Positions 1 through 8,438 of a DNA stretch of 64,000 bases are shown here, piece after piece. The stretch spans positions 62,001 to 126,000 of the forward strand of contig NZ_PZPO01000005.1 in NCBI RefSeq assembly GCF_013306565.1, read 5' to 3'. The DNA is from Hyphomicrobium sulfonivorans. GTDB taxonomy: Bacteria; Pseudomonadota; Alphaproteobacteria; Rhizobiales; Hyphomicrobiaceae. Each line of letters opens with the position of its first letter. The stretch's first letter is position 1. Below the pieces are notes generated by a model. It worked only from the letters and a program-made list of their open reading frames with translations, ran no database searches and had not been told where the DNA came from. A program made the position numbers and the translations under genes.

Positions 1-543
1 TACATCCTGTTTTTCGTTCCCATCGTCATCCGCATGGTCGTGCCCGGCACCGAGGGCGCGCATCTGTCGGAAAGCATGCAGACGATGATGAAGGCGCTGT
101 CGCAGGCCGGCATTTACGTCGGCATGGCGCTCACGTTCCTGCTCGCGTTTGCGCTGTTCCGCGCCTTCGCCCCCGCGCGGCGACCGTTCCCGGCCTACTT
201 CAAACTCTATGCCATCGCGATCGGTTTTGTGGCGCCGATCTACGGCATCTATGAGTTTGTCATCCGGCTGCTGCCCGGCGGCGTTGGCATGTCCGCACTC
301 GGAAACATCGGCGACGATGCCATGCACAATCCAACCGTGTGGGTGTCGACCGCTCTGGCGCTGCTGCTGTGGGGCTATTTCGCCGCCATCCATCGCCGCT
401 TCTGGTCCACGTCCGTGTGGCTGGCGGTGGTGCTGTATTTTCTCGCGTCGTTCATCTCAAACTGGTTGAGCTATCATCTGATGTGGTGGGTCGGTTTCCA
501 CACCGCGCGCATTCTCATCGCAGCCGGCATCGTCACGCCGTAG
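1..543 (+). CDS. Integral membrane protein of unknown function (5' end outside window)
   Basis: The reading frame is open from the first base, so the start lies upstream. About 180 C-terminal residues are visible. They contain roughly five hydrophobic segments separated by short loops, including Tyr/Trp-rich helices near the C-terminus (for example the stretch ending LSYHLMWW). No catalytic motif or recognised domain signature was found. It ends 40 bp from the convergent aat-like gene with no clear hairpin terminator between them. It is a polytopic inner-membrane protein, possibly a transporter subunit or a DUF-type membrane protein, but I cannot assign a family. Confidence 0.7.
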   Translation, partial: YILFFVPIVIRMVVPGTEGAHLSESMQTMMKALSQAGIYVGMALTFLLAFALFRAFAPARRPFPAYFKLYAIAIGFVAPIYGIYEFVIRLLPGGVGMSALGNIGDDAMHNPTVWVSTALALLLWGYFAAIHRRFWSTSVWLAVVLYFLASFISNWLSYHLMWWVGFHTARILIAAGIVTP

Positions 544-583
544 CCCGCCAGCACCATACGCCAGCAGCACGGTCTCCGTCGCG

Positions 584-1483
584 CTACTTGGCAGCGCCGG
601 GATCGTCCTCAACGTGCCACTTGCCAACCGGCGCCGATGTTTCCGCGCGCGCATTCTGCGCCAGCACGGCTTCGAACTCAGCGCGTGGAATGAGCGCGAA
701 GCCCATGTCCTTCAGCGTCGGCGTGAAGTCCTTGCCGTCGTTCAGCACAAAGCCCCACTTCGCCAGATGATGATTGAGGTAGCCAAATCCGATCTTCGAG
801 GTGTTGCTGGCGCGGCTGAACTGGGATTCGGTGTAGAAGATGCGGCCCACGGCGATGCCGTATCCGCCGCCGACGAGTTCGCCTTCCGCGTCCCACACCT
901 CGAACGAATGCGCGATGCCCTGATCGTGTAGCGCTGCATATAGCTGCATGATCTTCGGCGTGATCCATGTAAGCCCGGCGGCGCGGCCCTTGCGCGGCGC
1001 GGCGCACGCCTTGATCACCTCGTCGAAAGCCTCATCGAACGTCACCCGATAGGTGCCTTTGCGCATGATGCGGCGCGCATCCTTCGAAAGCCGATACTGC
1101 GCCGGATCGACCACCATGCGGCTGTCGCGCGTCCACCACTTCAGCGGACCGCAATGGCTCCACGGGAAATAGCCCTTGCGTGCCGCTGCCAGCACGCGCG
1201 CCGGTGAGACATCGCGGGCGACACCGGCGAAGCCCTCCGGACGCGCATGCAGCGTCGCTTCGCCTGGCTCGCGCGTGCCACCGCGCGCCATGTCGGCAGT
1301 CGCGTGCCACAGCAGCAACGGCACATCGCCCGCGCGCTTGGGCTGGCAGGCATAGGCAACGCCCAGCACCCATCGCGTCAGCCGCTGCCGCATCGTTTCC
1401 CGAAACAGCTCCCGGCGGCTGGCGGTAATGTCATCACCATCCTGCGCGACGATTTCCATGAACGGGGCGGCGACATTGGCCAT
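584..1483 (-). CDS. aat: Divergent leucyl/phenylalanyl-tRNA--protein transferase family protein
   Basis: 299 residues. Aat adds Leu or Phe from charged tRNA to the N-terminus of proteins bearing a basic first residue, marking them for ClpS/ClpAP. Visible family hallmarks are KGYFPW (about 103-108), WW and DSRMVVDP after it, GLTWITP, IAHSFEVW, LVGGGYGIAVG and an N-x-SK block. The usual GESMFS motif reads TESQFS here (Glu219 kept). The relay that reads Asp-x-Gln in E. coli is Asp249-Gly-Lys251, so the Gln is replaced by Lys. The 30-residue Glu-to-Asp spacing matches E. coli (E156 to D186). There is also an N-terminal extension of about 100 residues. Family membership is clear; canonical activity is uncertain. 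The nearest gene is convergent; repeat element A starts 22 bp upstream of this start codon. Confidence 0.82.
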   Translation of the reverse strand: MANVAAPFMEIVAQDGDDITASRRELFRETMRQRLTRWVLGVAYACQPKRAGDVPLLLWHATADMARGGTREPGEATLHARPEGFAGVARDVSPARVLAAARKGYFPWSHCGPLKWWTRDSRMVVDPAQYRLSKDARRIMRKGTYRVTFDEAFDEVIKACAAPRKGRAAGLTWITPKIMQLYAALHDQGIAHSFEVWDAEGELVGGGYGIAVGRIFYTESQFSRASNTSKIGFGYLNHHLAKWGFVLNDGKDFTPTLKDMGFALIPRAEFEAVLAQNARAETSAPVGKWHVEDDPGAAK

Positions 1484-1504
1484 TCCAGCTTCCTTCCGGC
1501 AGGA

Positions 1505-1602
1505 CCATGATCGCTTCGGACCTTATCAGTCCGGGGCGTGAATCATCGGTCCAATAAAACCCTGGAGCTGCGTCGCGATTCAAAGAAAAGCGATCGGGCT
1601 CT
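1505..1602. repeat. Interspersed repeat A, copy 1 (two modules)
   Basis: A roughly 47-bp module begins ccatgatcgcttcgg and holds an inverted repeat around CGGAC / GTCCG. It is followed by a roughly 50-bp module with gcgattcaaagaaaagcga. Both modules recur in the same order and similar spacing at 54234-54331, and the first module alone at 54177-54223. It lies in the divergent spacer between the aat-like gene and guaA. It carries no coding potential. Confidence 0.8.
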
Positions 1603-1976
1603 GGCGCCGGCCACTACAACGTCGGCCGACACCTGCAAGCTGCCCGGCGGGGCTTACGAAAACCCCAACAAATGGAAATGTTCGGAGTTCCGCGCCGGTT
1701 TCCTGGCCAACAGGGTTAACCGGAGCGGGCAGGGACGCAGGCAGCGGTCGACAGCTCCAGCATTGTGCCGGCGAAGCGCGGAGGCAGGCGATGCAACTTT
1801 CCCGTGGGCAGGCGCGCAAAGCCCCGCATCGCGACGCTCGCCCGCCTTGACGGTCCAGATTGCGGAGTGTCTATGGGCGTACGTTTTACACGTATAAAAT
1901 GTACAGCATCTTTGAGCGCGCCCGCTCCCGCATCGGCGATTATGGGCGCTCTAAGCCCTCGAAACGCGGAGATCAC
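1603..1976. other. Non-coding spacer upstream of guaA
   Basis: This is the remainder of the 493-bp aat/guaA divergent spacer after repeat A. Apart from the inverted repeat at 1879-1904 I see no conserved feature or credible gene. Open frames crossing it lack ribosome binding sites and have skewed, non-protein-like composition. Confidence 0.5.
1879..1904. promoter_or_regulatory. Inverted repeat upstream of guaA (candidate operator/promoter)
   Basis: GTACGTTTTA (1879-1888) and TAAAATGTAC (1895-1904) form an inverted repeat with one mismatch around a 6-base centre. The site is an AT-rich island in otherwise GC-rich DNA and contains TATAAA (1893-1898), which resembles a -10 element. It lies 73 bp before the guaA start. 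A transcription-factor operator overlapping the guaA promoter is plausible. The binding protein is unknown. Confidence 0.35.
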
Positions 1977-3542
1977 GTGAGCAACCCTGTCGCGGATACT
2001 GACACCGTCCTGATCGTCGACTTTGGCAGTCAGGTGACGCAGCTTATTGCGCGCCGGGTCCGCGAGGCGGGCGTTTATTCCGAGATCGTGCCGTTCAACC
2101 GCGCATCAGAAGCGTTGGAGCGGCTGCAGCCCAAGGCGATCATCCTGTCCGGCGGCCCCGCATCGGTCACCGCTGAAGGCTCGCCCCGCGCGCCGCAGGG
2201 CGTGTTCGAAAGCGGCCTGCCCATCCTTTCCATCTGCTACGGCCAGCAGACCACGGCGGTGCAGCTCGGCGGTGTTGTCGAGGGCGGTCACCCGGCCGAG
2301 TTCGGCCGCGCCGATGTCGTCATCAAGGAGCCGTCGGCGCTGTTCGAAGGCGTGTGGGAAGTCGGCAAGCGCTATCCTGTCTGGATGAGCCACGGCGATC
2401 GCGTCACACGCATGCCCGAGGGCATCACCGTCAAGGCCACCAGCGAGAACGCGCCGTTCGCCGTCGCCACCGACGAGAAGCGCCGCATTTACACAACCAT
2501 GTTTCACCCCGAAGTGGTGCACACGCCCGATGGCGCGAAGCTGCTCGCCAACTTCGTGCACCGCATTGCGGGCATCAAGAACGACTGGACGATGGCGCAC
2601 TTCCGCACCGCGGAAATTGCCAAGATCCGCGCGCAGGTCGGTGGTGCGCGCGTCATCTCCGGTCTGTCCGGCGGTGTCGACAGCGCCGTTGCGTCGGTGC
2701 TCATTCACGAGGCGATCGGCAACCAGCTGACCTGCATTTTCGTCGACCACGGCCTGCTGCGCCAGAACGAGGCCGAAGAAGTCGTCCGTCTGTTCCGTGA
2801 GCATTACAACATTCCGCTGGTGCACGTTGATGCGCGCGAACGCTTTCTGGCCGCGCTTGCGGGCAAGAGCGATCCGGAAGCCAAGCGCAAGATCATCGGC
2901 GGGCTGTTCATCGATGTGTTCGAGGAAGAAGCGCGCAAACTCGGCGGTGCTGATTTCCTTGCGCAGGGCACGCTCTATCCGGACGTGATCGAAAGCGTTT
3001 CGTTCACGGGCGGACCGTCCGTTACCATCAAATCGCATCACAACGTCGGCGGCCTGCCGGAGCGCATGAACCTCAAGCTGGTCGAGCCGCTGCGCGAGCT
3101 GTTCAAGGATGAAGTGCGCGCGCTGGGCCGTGAGCTTGGGCTGCCGGAAACATTCGTCGGCCGCCATCCGTTCCCCGGTCCCGGTCTCGCCATCCGCATC
3201 CCCGGCGAGATCACCGAAGAGAAGCTCGCCATCCTGCGTCAGGCCGATGCGATCTATCTTGATGAGATCCGCAAGGCTGGCCTTTACGACGAGATCTGGC
3301 AGGCGTTCGCCGTGCTGCTGCCGGTGCGCACCGTTGGCGTCATGGGCGATGCGCGCACGTATGAATATGTCTGCGCGCTGCGGGCAGTCACCTCAACCGA
3401 TGGTATGACGGCGGACTATTATCCGTTCGAGCACGCCTTCCTGGGCGCCACCGCCACCCGCATCATCAACGAGGTGCGCGGCATCAACCGCGTCGTCTAC
3501 GACATCACCTCCAAGCCCCCCGGCACCATCGAGTGGGAGTGA
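1977..3542 (+). CDS. guaA: GMP synthase (glutamine-hydrolysing)
   Basis: 521 residues, the normal family length (E. coli 525). It converts XMP, ATP and glutamine to GMP in purine biosynthesis. The N-terminal class I glutamine amidotransferase domain has the nucleophile Cys87 in the context SICYGQQ and the His177-Pro-Glu179 part of the triad. The ATP pyrophosphatase domain has the P-loop SGGVDS at 231-236. The C-terminal dimerisation domain has the [10 protein letters not shown] stretch and ends [11 protein letters not shown] place the start at GTG 1977 because GGAG lies 5 bases upstream and the length then fits the family. Codons further upstream in the frame (from ATG 1860) are unlike the family. 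It appears to be a single-gene unit. Confidence 0.97.
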   Translation: MSNPVADTDTVLIVDFGSQVTQLIARRVREAGVYSEIVPFNRASEALERLQPKAIILSGGPASVTAEGSPRAPQGVFESGLPILSICYGQQTTAVQLGGVVEGGHPAEFGRADVVIKEPSALFEGVWEVGKRYPVWMSHGDRVTRMPEGITVKATSENAPFAVATDEKRRIYTTMFHPEVVHTPDGAKLLANFVHRIAGIKNDWTMAHFRTAEIAKIRAQVGGARVISGLSGGVDSAVASVLIHEAIGNQLTCIFVDHGLLRQNEAEEVVRLFREHYNIPLVHVDARERFLAALAGKSDPEAKRKIIGGLFIDVFEEEARKLGGADFLAQGTLYPDVIESVSFTGGPSVTIKSHHNVGGLPERMNLKLVEPLRELFKDEVRALGRELGLPETFVGRHPFPGPGLAIRIPGEITEEKLAILRQADAIYLDEIRKAGLYDEIWQAFAVLLPVRTVGVMGDARTYEYVCALRAVTSTDGMTADYYPFEHAFLGATATRIINEVRGINRVVYDITSKPPGTIEWE

Positions 3543-3557
3543 GAGTCGCCTGCATAG

Positions 3558-3589
3558 TCTGGAAGCCTGTCTCTCTGGAAGCCTGTCTC
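3558..3589. repeat. Tandem duplication of a 16-bp unit
   Basis: TCTGGAAGCCTGTCTC occurs twice head to tail (3558-3573 and 3574-3589), 15 bp after the guaA stop. A shorter TAGCTGAA-like duplication follows. It is a local slippage repeat with no evident function. Confidence 0.85.
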
Positions 3590-3750
3590 TATAGCTGAAT
3601 AGCTGATCGAAAAGACGGGCCATAACCGATTGTGGGCCGCGGCTGTCTTTGCAAGAGGTGCGCGTCAATTGTCCCTTTCGTCCGCAGGCAGACATATTTC
3701 TATCTTAATGTACTGTGTGGACGACAGGACAGCTTTGTTACTGCCCTCTA

Positions 3751-4446
3751 TCAGATGGCGGAGCCAACCAGAGCGCCGATGCCCGCCGTGACTGCCATCG
3801 CGAAAGCGCCCCAGAACGTTACACGTAACGTCGCCTTCATCACGTTGGCGCCGCCTGCCTTGGCGCCAATCGCGCCCAGCAATGCCAGGAACAGCAGCGA
3901 AGCAGCCGACACCGTCCAGACCAGCAGGTGAGCTGGCGCCAGCAGGACCATGGCTAGGGGCATTGCCGCACCGATGGCGAACGATGCCGCTGAGGTCAGT
4001 GCAGCCTGGATCGGCCTAGCCGTCGTCATTTCCGAGATGCCTAGTTCGTCATGCGCGTGTGCGGCAAGCGCATCCTTTGCCATCAACTGGTCCGCCACCT
4101 GGCGTGCAAGGTCAGGTGATACACCTCGGTTCACATAGATATTCGCCAGTTCCTCACGCTCAGATTCGGGCTGCGTCGCCAGCTCCAGACGTTCGCGGTC
4201 GAGGTCGGCGTTCTCGGTGTCAGACTGGGAACTGACGGAAACGTATTCACCTGCAGCCATTGACATGGCGCCGGCCACAAGACCCGCCACGCCCGCCACC
4301 AGAGCCTGTGAGCTTCCCGTCGAAGCGGATGCGACGCCCACGATCAGGCTCGCTGTCGAGACGATGCCATCATTGGCGCCGAGCACGGCAGCGCGAAGCC
4401 ATCCAATGCGCGAAATGAGATGGCTCTCCGTGTGCAGACTGCTCAT
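3751..4446 (-). CDS. VIT1/CCC1 family (DUF125) iron/manganese transporter
   Basis: 231 residues. Members of this family move Fe2+ or Mn2+ across membranes using a proton gradient. The N-terminus has the family signature GANDGIVSTASLIVGVA, followed by a second helix rich in Gly/Ala/Met and the AAGEYVSV motif. Next come a hydrophilic, Glu-rich metal-binding segment (about 80-130, with E..E..EL and HAHDELGI) and three C-terminal membrane helices. The length and five-helix layout match bacterial VIT proteins. It is convergent with guaA. Residual doubt is only about which metal is carried. Confidence 0.92.
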   Translation of the reverse strand: MSSLHTESHLISRIGWLRAAVLGANDGIVSTASLIVGVASASTGSSQALVAGVAGLVAGAMSMAAGEYVSVSSQSDTENADLDRERLELATQPESEREELANIYVNRGVSPDLARQVADQLMAKDALAAHAHDELGISEMTTARPIQAALTSAASFAIGAAMPLAMVLLAPAHLLVWTVSAASLLFLALLGAIGAKAGGANVMKATLRVTFWGAFAMAVTAGIGALVGSAI

Positions 4447-4524
4447 GGCCGTCTCCTGATGACACCGTTCAACGTCGTCGCAGCAGAGACCTTACGACAC
4501 CCGCAAAGCGGCCGATAGCCACCA

Positions 4525-4806
4525 ACGGACGCGATGGTCGAGGTTGGTGGGCCCGCCACTCTGGCCCAGTCGATCCGCGCCGGTGTTCCGGGCGCTCACA
4601 TCGCGCTGATCGGCGTTTTGGCGGGCTTCTCGGGCGAAGTGCCGACATCTGAAGCCGTGAGCAACAACAGGGATATGGTTCGCGCGCTCGAAGGGTTTGT
4701 CTGGCGGCCGGTCGTGGATCGCAGCTATCACTTGGAAGAAATTGCAGATGCGATTGTCTGGCAAAAGTCGCGCCAGCATTTTGGCAAGCTCTGCCTGAGC
4801 TATTGA
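4525..4806 (+). pseudogene. Remnant of a zinc-type alcohol dehydrogenase / quinone reductase
   Basis: The roughly 90 residues correspond to the C-terminal third of NAD(P)-dependent medium-chain dehydrogenases: VEVGGPATLAQSI, then HIALIGVLAG, then RDMVRALE, RPVVDRS, IADA and a closing QHFGKLCL. An in-frame stop lies just upstream (4516-4518), and the zinc-binding and Rossmann N-terminal parts are missing. The expected stretch between EVPT and the DMVRALE helix is shortened by about 20 residues. No ribosome binding site precedes the first ATG (4534). I read it as a decaying fragment left by a deletion, wedged between the VIT gene and the deaminase. Confidence 0.75.
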
Positions 4807-4871
4807 TCGCCCGGAGCGACAGTTGGAGCGCGCTGCCTCTCGCGTTTGATTGAAGCAATGGGCGGCCTTGA

Positions 4872-5396
4872 TCATGGCCGCCGGTTGCGTTGCGCCCAGT
4901 GCGCATAGAGCTCGTCGTCGCCCGCCGCTGTTGCGTCATCTGCAACGGGCACGTGTCTTATCGACATCGACTGTTCACCCAACGGCCGGCGCAGGTCGTC
5001 GTAAATCGCGGCCGTTGATAGCCCGAATGGTTCGGCGTCGGCGTTTGAATAGGCGTAAGCAACCGAACCAACGCCCGCCATCCGCATCGCCGCCAGACAC
5101 ATCGGGCACGGATGGCCGCTGGCATAGACGGCGGCACCCTTCAGCGCGTCGGAACCGTGCGCACGCGCCACTGCGCGCAGCGCCAGCAGCTCGGCGTGAT
5201 CTGTGATGTCGCCGCTGCGATGGATCTCATTCACACCGGTCGCGATCACCTCGCCATCGCGCACCACCACCGCCCCGAACGGGCGCCCGCCTTCATCGAC
5301 ATTGGCGCGCGCCAGTGCCACGGCCTGCCGCAAAAACCGGTTTGTAGCGTCGGCGATGTCCATGGTGCGGGCGCTGTGTTCGTCGGTTGCCGTCAT
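4872..5396 (-). CDS. Nucleoside/guanine deaminase-like protein (CMP/dCMP deaminase family)
   Basis: 174 residues with the zinc-dependent deaminase fold. The zinc signature is HAELLALRA (ligand His plus catalytic Glu) and PCPMCLAAM (two Cys ligands). The PFGAVVVRDGEVIATGVNEI strand upstream and the YSNADAEPFGLST segment after the Cys motif resemble guanine deaminase/GuaD-type proteins more than TadA, which is present separately at 16651. I chose ATG 5396 because it overlaps the upstream membrane-protein stop (ATGA) and the frame before it is not protein-like. MDIADATN a little downstream is an alternative start. The substrate is inferred only. Confidence 0.85.
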   Translation of the reverse strand: MTATDEHSARTMDIADATNRFLRQAVALARANVDEGGRPFGAVVVRDGEVIATGVNEIHRSGDITDHAELLALRAVARAHGSDALKGAAVYASGHPCPMCLAAMRMAGVGSVAYAYSNADAEPFGLSTAAIYDDLRRPLGEQSMSIRHVPVADDATAAGDDELYAHWAQRNRRP

Positions 5397-5650
5397 TGGC
5401 CTTGCAGCGCGCTCTTCTGTGCCTTGCGGCGCTGAGAGCGTGCACGCAACCGTGGCGCGAGAAGCCAGCAGATCGGCGCGGCCAGAAGCAGGCTGGCAAC
5501 GATGATGATCGGAAACCACTCGGCAAGGTACTGCGCCTGCTCCGTCAGCATCATCAGCGGCAGAATTCCTGCCCCAAACAGCACGCCGCTCACCATCGGA
5601 TACAGCAGGGCGGCAATCGCAAGCCGGTCGGTCATGGCAGTTCCTCGCAT
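5393..5650 (-). CDS. Small two-helix membrane protein
   Basis: 85 residues with two hydrophobic segments (about 8-30 and 45-65, the latter containing FPIIIVASLLLAAPICWLLA). A basic C-terminal tail is rich in Arg/Lys. Its stop overlaps the start of the deaminase gene by the ATGA arrangement, so the two are probably cotranscribed and translationally coupled. An internal ATG six codons in (MTDRLAIA) is an equally plausible start. I do not recognise the family. Confidence 0.65.
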   Translation of the reverse strand: MRGTAMTDRLAIAALLYPMVSGVLFGAGILPLMMLTEQAQYLAEWFPIIIVASLLLAAPICWLLAPRLRARSQRRKAQKSALQGQ

Positions 5651-5762
5651 TTACTCCACAGCGGAGCAACGAACGTTATTCCATTGAGGTTCCGAATTCG
5701 TATCCTTCGCGCCAAAGCGGCCGTCCCGAGTGCCGAATGATTCAATGCGAAGGATTTTGCTA

Positions 5763-6119
5763 ATGAAGCCGATCACCATCTACGGCATCCCCAACTGTGA
5801 CACGATGAAGAAAGCGCGCAGTTGGCTGGAAGCGCACGGCGTCGACTACGCATTTCATGATTACAAAAAGACTGGCATCGATGCGGAGCGGCTGGCCGCG
5901 TGGAGCAAGAAGGTTGGATGGGAGACGCTGCTTAACCGCGCGGGCACCACGTTTCGCAAACTTGCGGACAGCGACAAGCAGGATCTGAATGAAGCGAAGG
6001 CCATCGCGCTGATGGTGGCGCAGCCCTCGCTCATCAAACGCCCGGTGCTGGAACTTGGCGGTGACCAACTGCTGGTTGGCTTCAAGCCTGAAACCTATGC
6101 CGCCGCACTTCCAGGGTGA
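5763..6119 (+). CDS. ArsC/Spx-family reductase (YffB-like)
   Basis: 118 residues, the same length as E. coli YffB. It begins MKPITIYGIPNCDTMKKAR, with the thioredoxin-fold active-site Cys in a PNCDT context, as in YffB rather than the CX3CR of true arsenate reductases. The middle LNRAGTTFRKL and the C-terminal PSLIKRPVLE with a conserved Arg are typical. The start is ATG 5763, which fits the family exactly. A role in thiol chemistry or as a glutathione-dependent reductase is inferred. Actual arsenate reduction is unproven. Confidence 0.88.
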   Translation: MKPITIYGIPNCDTMKKARSWLEAHGVDYAFHDYKKTGIDAERLAAWSKKVGWETLLNRAGTTFRKLADSDKQDLNEAKAIALMVAQPSLIKRPVLELGGDQLLVGFKPETYAAALPG

Positions 6120-6216
6120 GCAACCGCGCGCTACCCACGCCCAACACAACGACAAATGGCGACGCACTGGGCGCGCCGCCATTCAGTCTTTCCACGCAGC
6201 AGGGATTCCCCGCCGA

Positions 6217-7248
6217 TCACGCCAACAGCTCACGCACCATCGGCATTACCTTGCCGCCATACAGCTCGATGCAATGCATCAGCTTATCGTGCGGCAGCAT
6301 TCCGGCGCTGTACTTCAGATCGAAGCGTGTGGCGCCGATCTCCTTCACCGTCGCCGCGATCTTGCGCGCAACCGTTTCCGGCGCACCGACATAAAGCGAT
6401 CCGTGCGTGATCTCGCGATCGAACTGCGCGCGCTGCAACGGCGGCCAGCCGCGGCTGGCACCGATCTGATCGTGCATGCACTTATAATCCGGCCACATTT
6501 CTTCGCGCGCCTGCTCGTCGGTGTCGGCGATATAGCCGGGTGAATGCACGCCGATCGGCAGCACCGGTTTGCCGAACTCAGCCAGCGCGTTGCGATAAAG
6601 CTCAGCGTAGGGCGCAAACCGGCGCGGATCGCCGCCGATGATGGCCAGCATCAGCGGCAGGCCGAAGTGAGCCGCGCGCACGACAGATTCAGGACTGCCG
6701 CCAACGCCGATCCACGTTTTCAGCGTGCCGTGTTCAATCGGCGGGTAGACGCTCTGATTATTCAGTGCCGCACGGGTTTCGCCCTGCCACGTCACCGGTT
6801 CGTTGCGCAGCAACTGCACGAACAGGTCGAGCTTTTCGGAAAACAGCTTGTCGTACTGGTCGAGCGCATAGCCGAACAGCGGAAATGACTCGGTGAACGA
6901 TCCACGTCCAAGAATAACCTCCGCGCGCCCGTTCGATGCAGCATCGAGCGTTGAGAAGCGCTGATAGACGCGCACCGGCTCATCGGAGCTGAGCACCGTC
7001 ACCGCCGAGCCAAGATGGATGCGCGTCGTTTGTCCGGCGATGGCCGCCAGCACGACGTCCGGCGCCGAGACCGCAAAGTCGGCACGGTGGTGTTCGCCCA
7101 CACCGAAGAAATCGAGCCCGAGCTGATCGGCCAGCACTGCTTCTTCAATCACGTCGCGGATCACCTGGGCGTGCGATTTCAGCTCGCCGTCTGCGCCTCG
7201 CGTCACATCGCCGAAAGTGTCCAGTCCCAGTTCAAGAGCTTGCGTCAT
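6217..7248 (-). CDS. LLM-class flavin-dependent oxidoreductase
   Basis: 343 residues with the bacterial luciferase-like monooxygenase TIM-barrel pattern. An early LGLDTFGDVT strand is followed by LGLDFFGVGEHHRADFAVSA, which carries the GEHH motif typical of group 1 members. Then come RIHLGSAVTVLSSDEP, GRAEVILGRGSF and a late YVGAPETVARKI. Such enzymes use FMNH2 from a partner reductase or F420; the substrate cannot be read from sequence. It is a single gene between YffB-like and ybaK, with no obvious partner reductase adjacent. Confidence 0.88.
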   Translation of the reverse strand: MTQALELGLDTFGDVTRGADGELKSHAQVIRDVIEEAVLADQLGLDFFGVGEHHRADFAVSAPDVVLAAIAGQTTRIHLGSAVTVLSSDEPVRVYQRFSTLDAASNGRAEVILGRGSFTESFPLFGYALDQYDKLFSEKLDLFVQLLRNEPVTWQGETRAALNNQSVYPPIEHGTLKTWIGVGGSPESVVRAAHFGLPLMLAIIGGDPRRFAPYAELYRNALAEFGKPVLPIGVHSPGYIADTDEQAREEMWPDYKCMHDQIGASRGWPPLQRAQFDREITHGSLYVGAPETVARKIAATVKEIGATRFDLKYSAGMLPHDKLMHCIELYGGKVMPMVRELLA

Positions 7249-7385
7249 GGTTTCACCGATGATGCTGAAATGTCCGGCTTAGGTGGGAGGCGTAGGCGCG
7301 CACTTCCAGCTCACCCGATGCCGCACGCAAACCCGGGCGATGCCGTGTTCGGATACAAAATCGCCAAGAGGTGAATTTTTGACGA

Positions 7386-7865
7386 TCAGGAGTCGGCAAT
7401 CAGCGCGGCGCTGACGGCGCCGAGTGCAGCCAGGGCATCGTAGGGCGATAGACGCACCTGCAACCCGCGTTGGCCGCCGTTGATGAAAACCAGATCGTGC
7501 GTCAGCGCCGATGCTTCGAGCGCGACGGGCACCTTGCGCATCTGCCCGAACGGACTGATGCCACCCACCTTGTAGCCGGTCAGGCGCTCGGCATCGGCTG
7601 GCTTCATCATTTGCGCACTCTTGCCGCCGAACGCCGCGGCCAGCTTTTTCATCGAGACCTCGGCATCGGAAGGCACAATCGCGCACACCGGCTTGCCATC
7701 CACCTCGGCCATCAGCGTTTTCAGCACCCGCGTGGGATGCTCCCCGAGCGCTTCTGCCGCCTGCAATCCGGTGCGCTGGGCATCGGGATCGTAGGCATAG
7801 GTGTGCACGGTAAATGTCACCGCATGCTTTGCCAGCATCTGCGTTGCGCGAGTTGCTTTCGCCAA
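7386..7865 (-). CDS. ybaK: Cys-tRNA(Pro)/Cys-tRNA(Cys) deacylase YbaK
   Basis: 159 residues, the typical YbaK/EbsC length. It hydrolyses Cys mischarged on tRNA(Pro) in trans. The conserved lysine of the active site is Lys49 in RVLKTLMAEVDGK. The KVGGISPFG loop (99-107) that lines the pocket is intact, as is the terminal VFINGGQRGLQVRL strand. The AKATRATQMLAKH N-terminus is standard for the family. It reads in the same direction as the neighbouring GNAT gene, 34 bp away. Confidence 0.93.
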   Translation of the reverse strand: MAKATRATQMLAKHAVTFTVHTYAYDPDAQRTGLQAAEALGEHPTRVLKTLMAEVDGKPVCAIVPSDAEVSMKKLAAAFGGKSAQMMKPADAERLTGYKVGGISPFGQMRKVPVALEASALTHDLVFINGGQRGLQVRLSPYDALAALGAVSAALIADS

Positions 7866-7899
7866 CTCAATTCTCCGCCGCGTTCATGTCTCAGCGCCG

Positions 7900-8385
7900 T
7901 CACGCAACAATATCGTCCAGCGATTTAGCCAGACAGATGAGACCGGGATAGGGATGTGTGCCGTAAGGCGCAATCTCCGCAAAACCAAAGCGGCGGTAAA
8001 GCCCGATCGCGCCCTGCATGTGCGGCAGGGTATCCAGTTTTATCTCGCGATAGCCGAGGCCGGCAGCAGCCGAAAGGATGTGTTGCAGTAAAGCTGCGCC
8101 AAGTCCTGTGCCGCGCGATTCCGGCGTCACGTAAAGCCGCTTCAATTCGCACGATGCCGCCGATAGCTGTCGCAGCGCTACGCATCCCACAGCGGCACCG
8201 TCAGCAGCGCGGGCAATAAGTAGCGCGCCGGTCGGCGGAGCATAGACGCCCGGCAAGGTCGCCAACTCCTGCTCGAATCCTTGCGCATCGAGATTGACCG
8301 GCAGCGATTGCGCGTAGGCGCGGAACAGCGCCGCGATGACGTCAAGGTCAGCGGCAGAAGCGGCAAGGATCGAGCAGGTGTGCAT
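7900..8385 (-). CDS. GNAT family N-acetyltransferase
   Basis: 161 residues. The acetyl-CoA binding motif A is clear: LKRLYVTPESRGTGLGAALL, with the R/Q-x-x-G-x-G/A signature as RGTGLG, followed by GYREIKLDTL and the motif B segment LYRRFGFAEIAPY. It resembles small-molecule or amino-acid acetyltransferases of the same size. I set the start at ATG 8385. The frame is open further upstream but becomes low-quality. The substrate is unknown. It is divergent from the exported protein at 8439. Confidence 0.88.
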   Translation of the reverse strand: MHTCSILAASAADLDVIAALFRAYAQSLPVNLDAQGFEQELATLPGVYAPPTGALLIARAADGAAVGCVALRQLSAASCELKRLYVTPESRGTGLGAALLQHILSAAAGLGYREIKLDTLPHMQGAIGLYRRFGFAEIAPYGTHPYPGLICLAKSLDDIVA

Positions 8386-8438
8386 AATCGCCTTGCTATC
8401 ACAAGCTGCGGCGGCGCGAAAATCGGTGTAGTGAATAC

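Noticed and set aside
1860-1976. N-terminal extension of GuaA from an upstream ATG
   Set aside because: The extra 39 residues do not resemble GuaA; GTG 1977 has the Shine-Dalgarno and gives the family length.
2106-3167. 353-codon minus-strand open frame opposite guaA
   Set aside because: Antisense shadow of a well-conserved gene.
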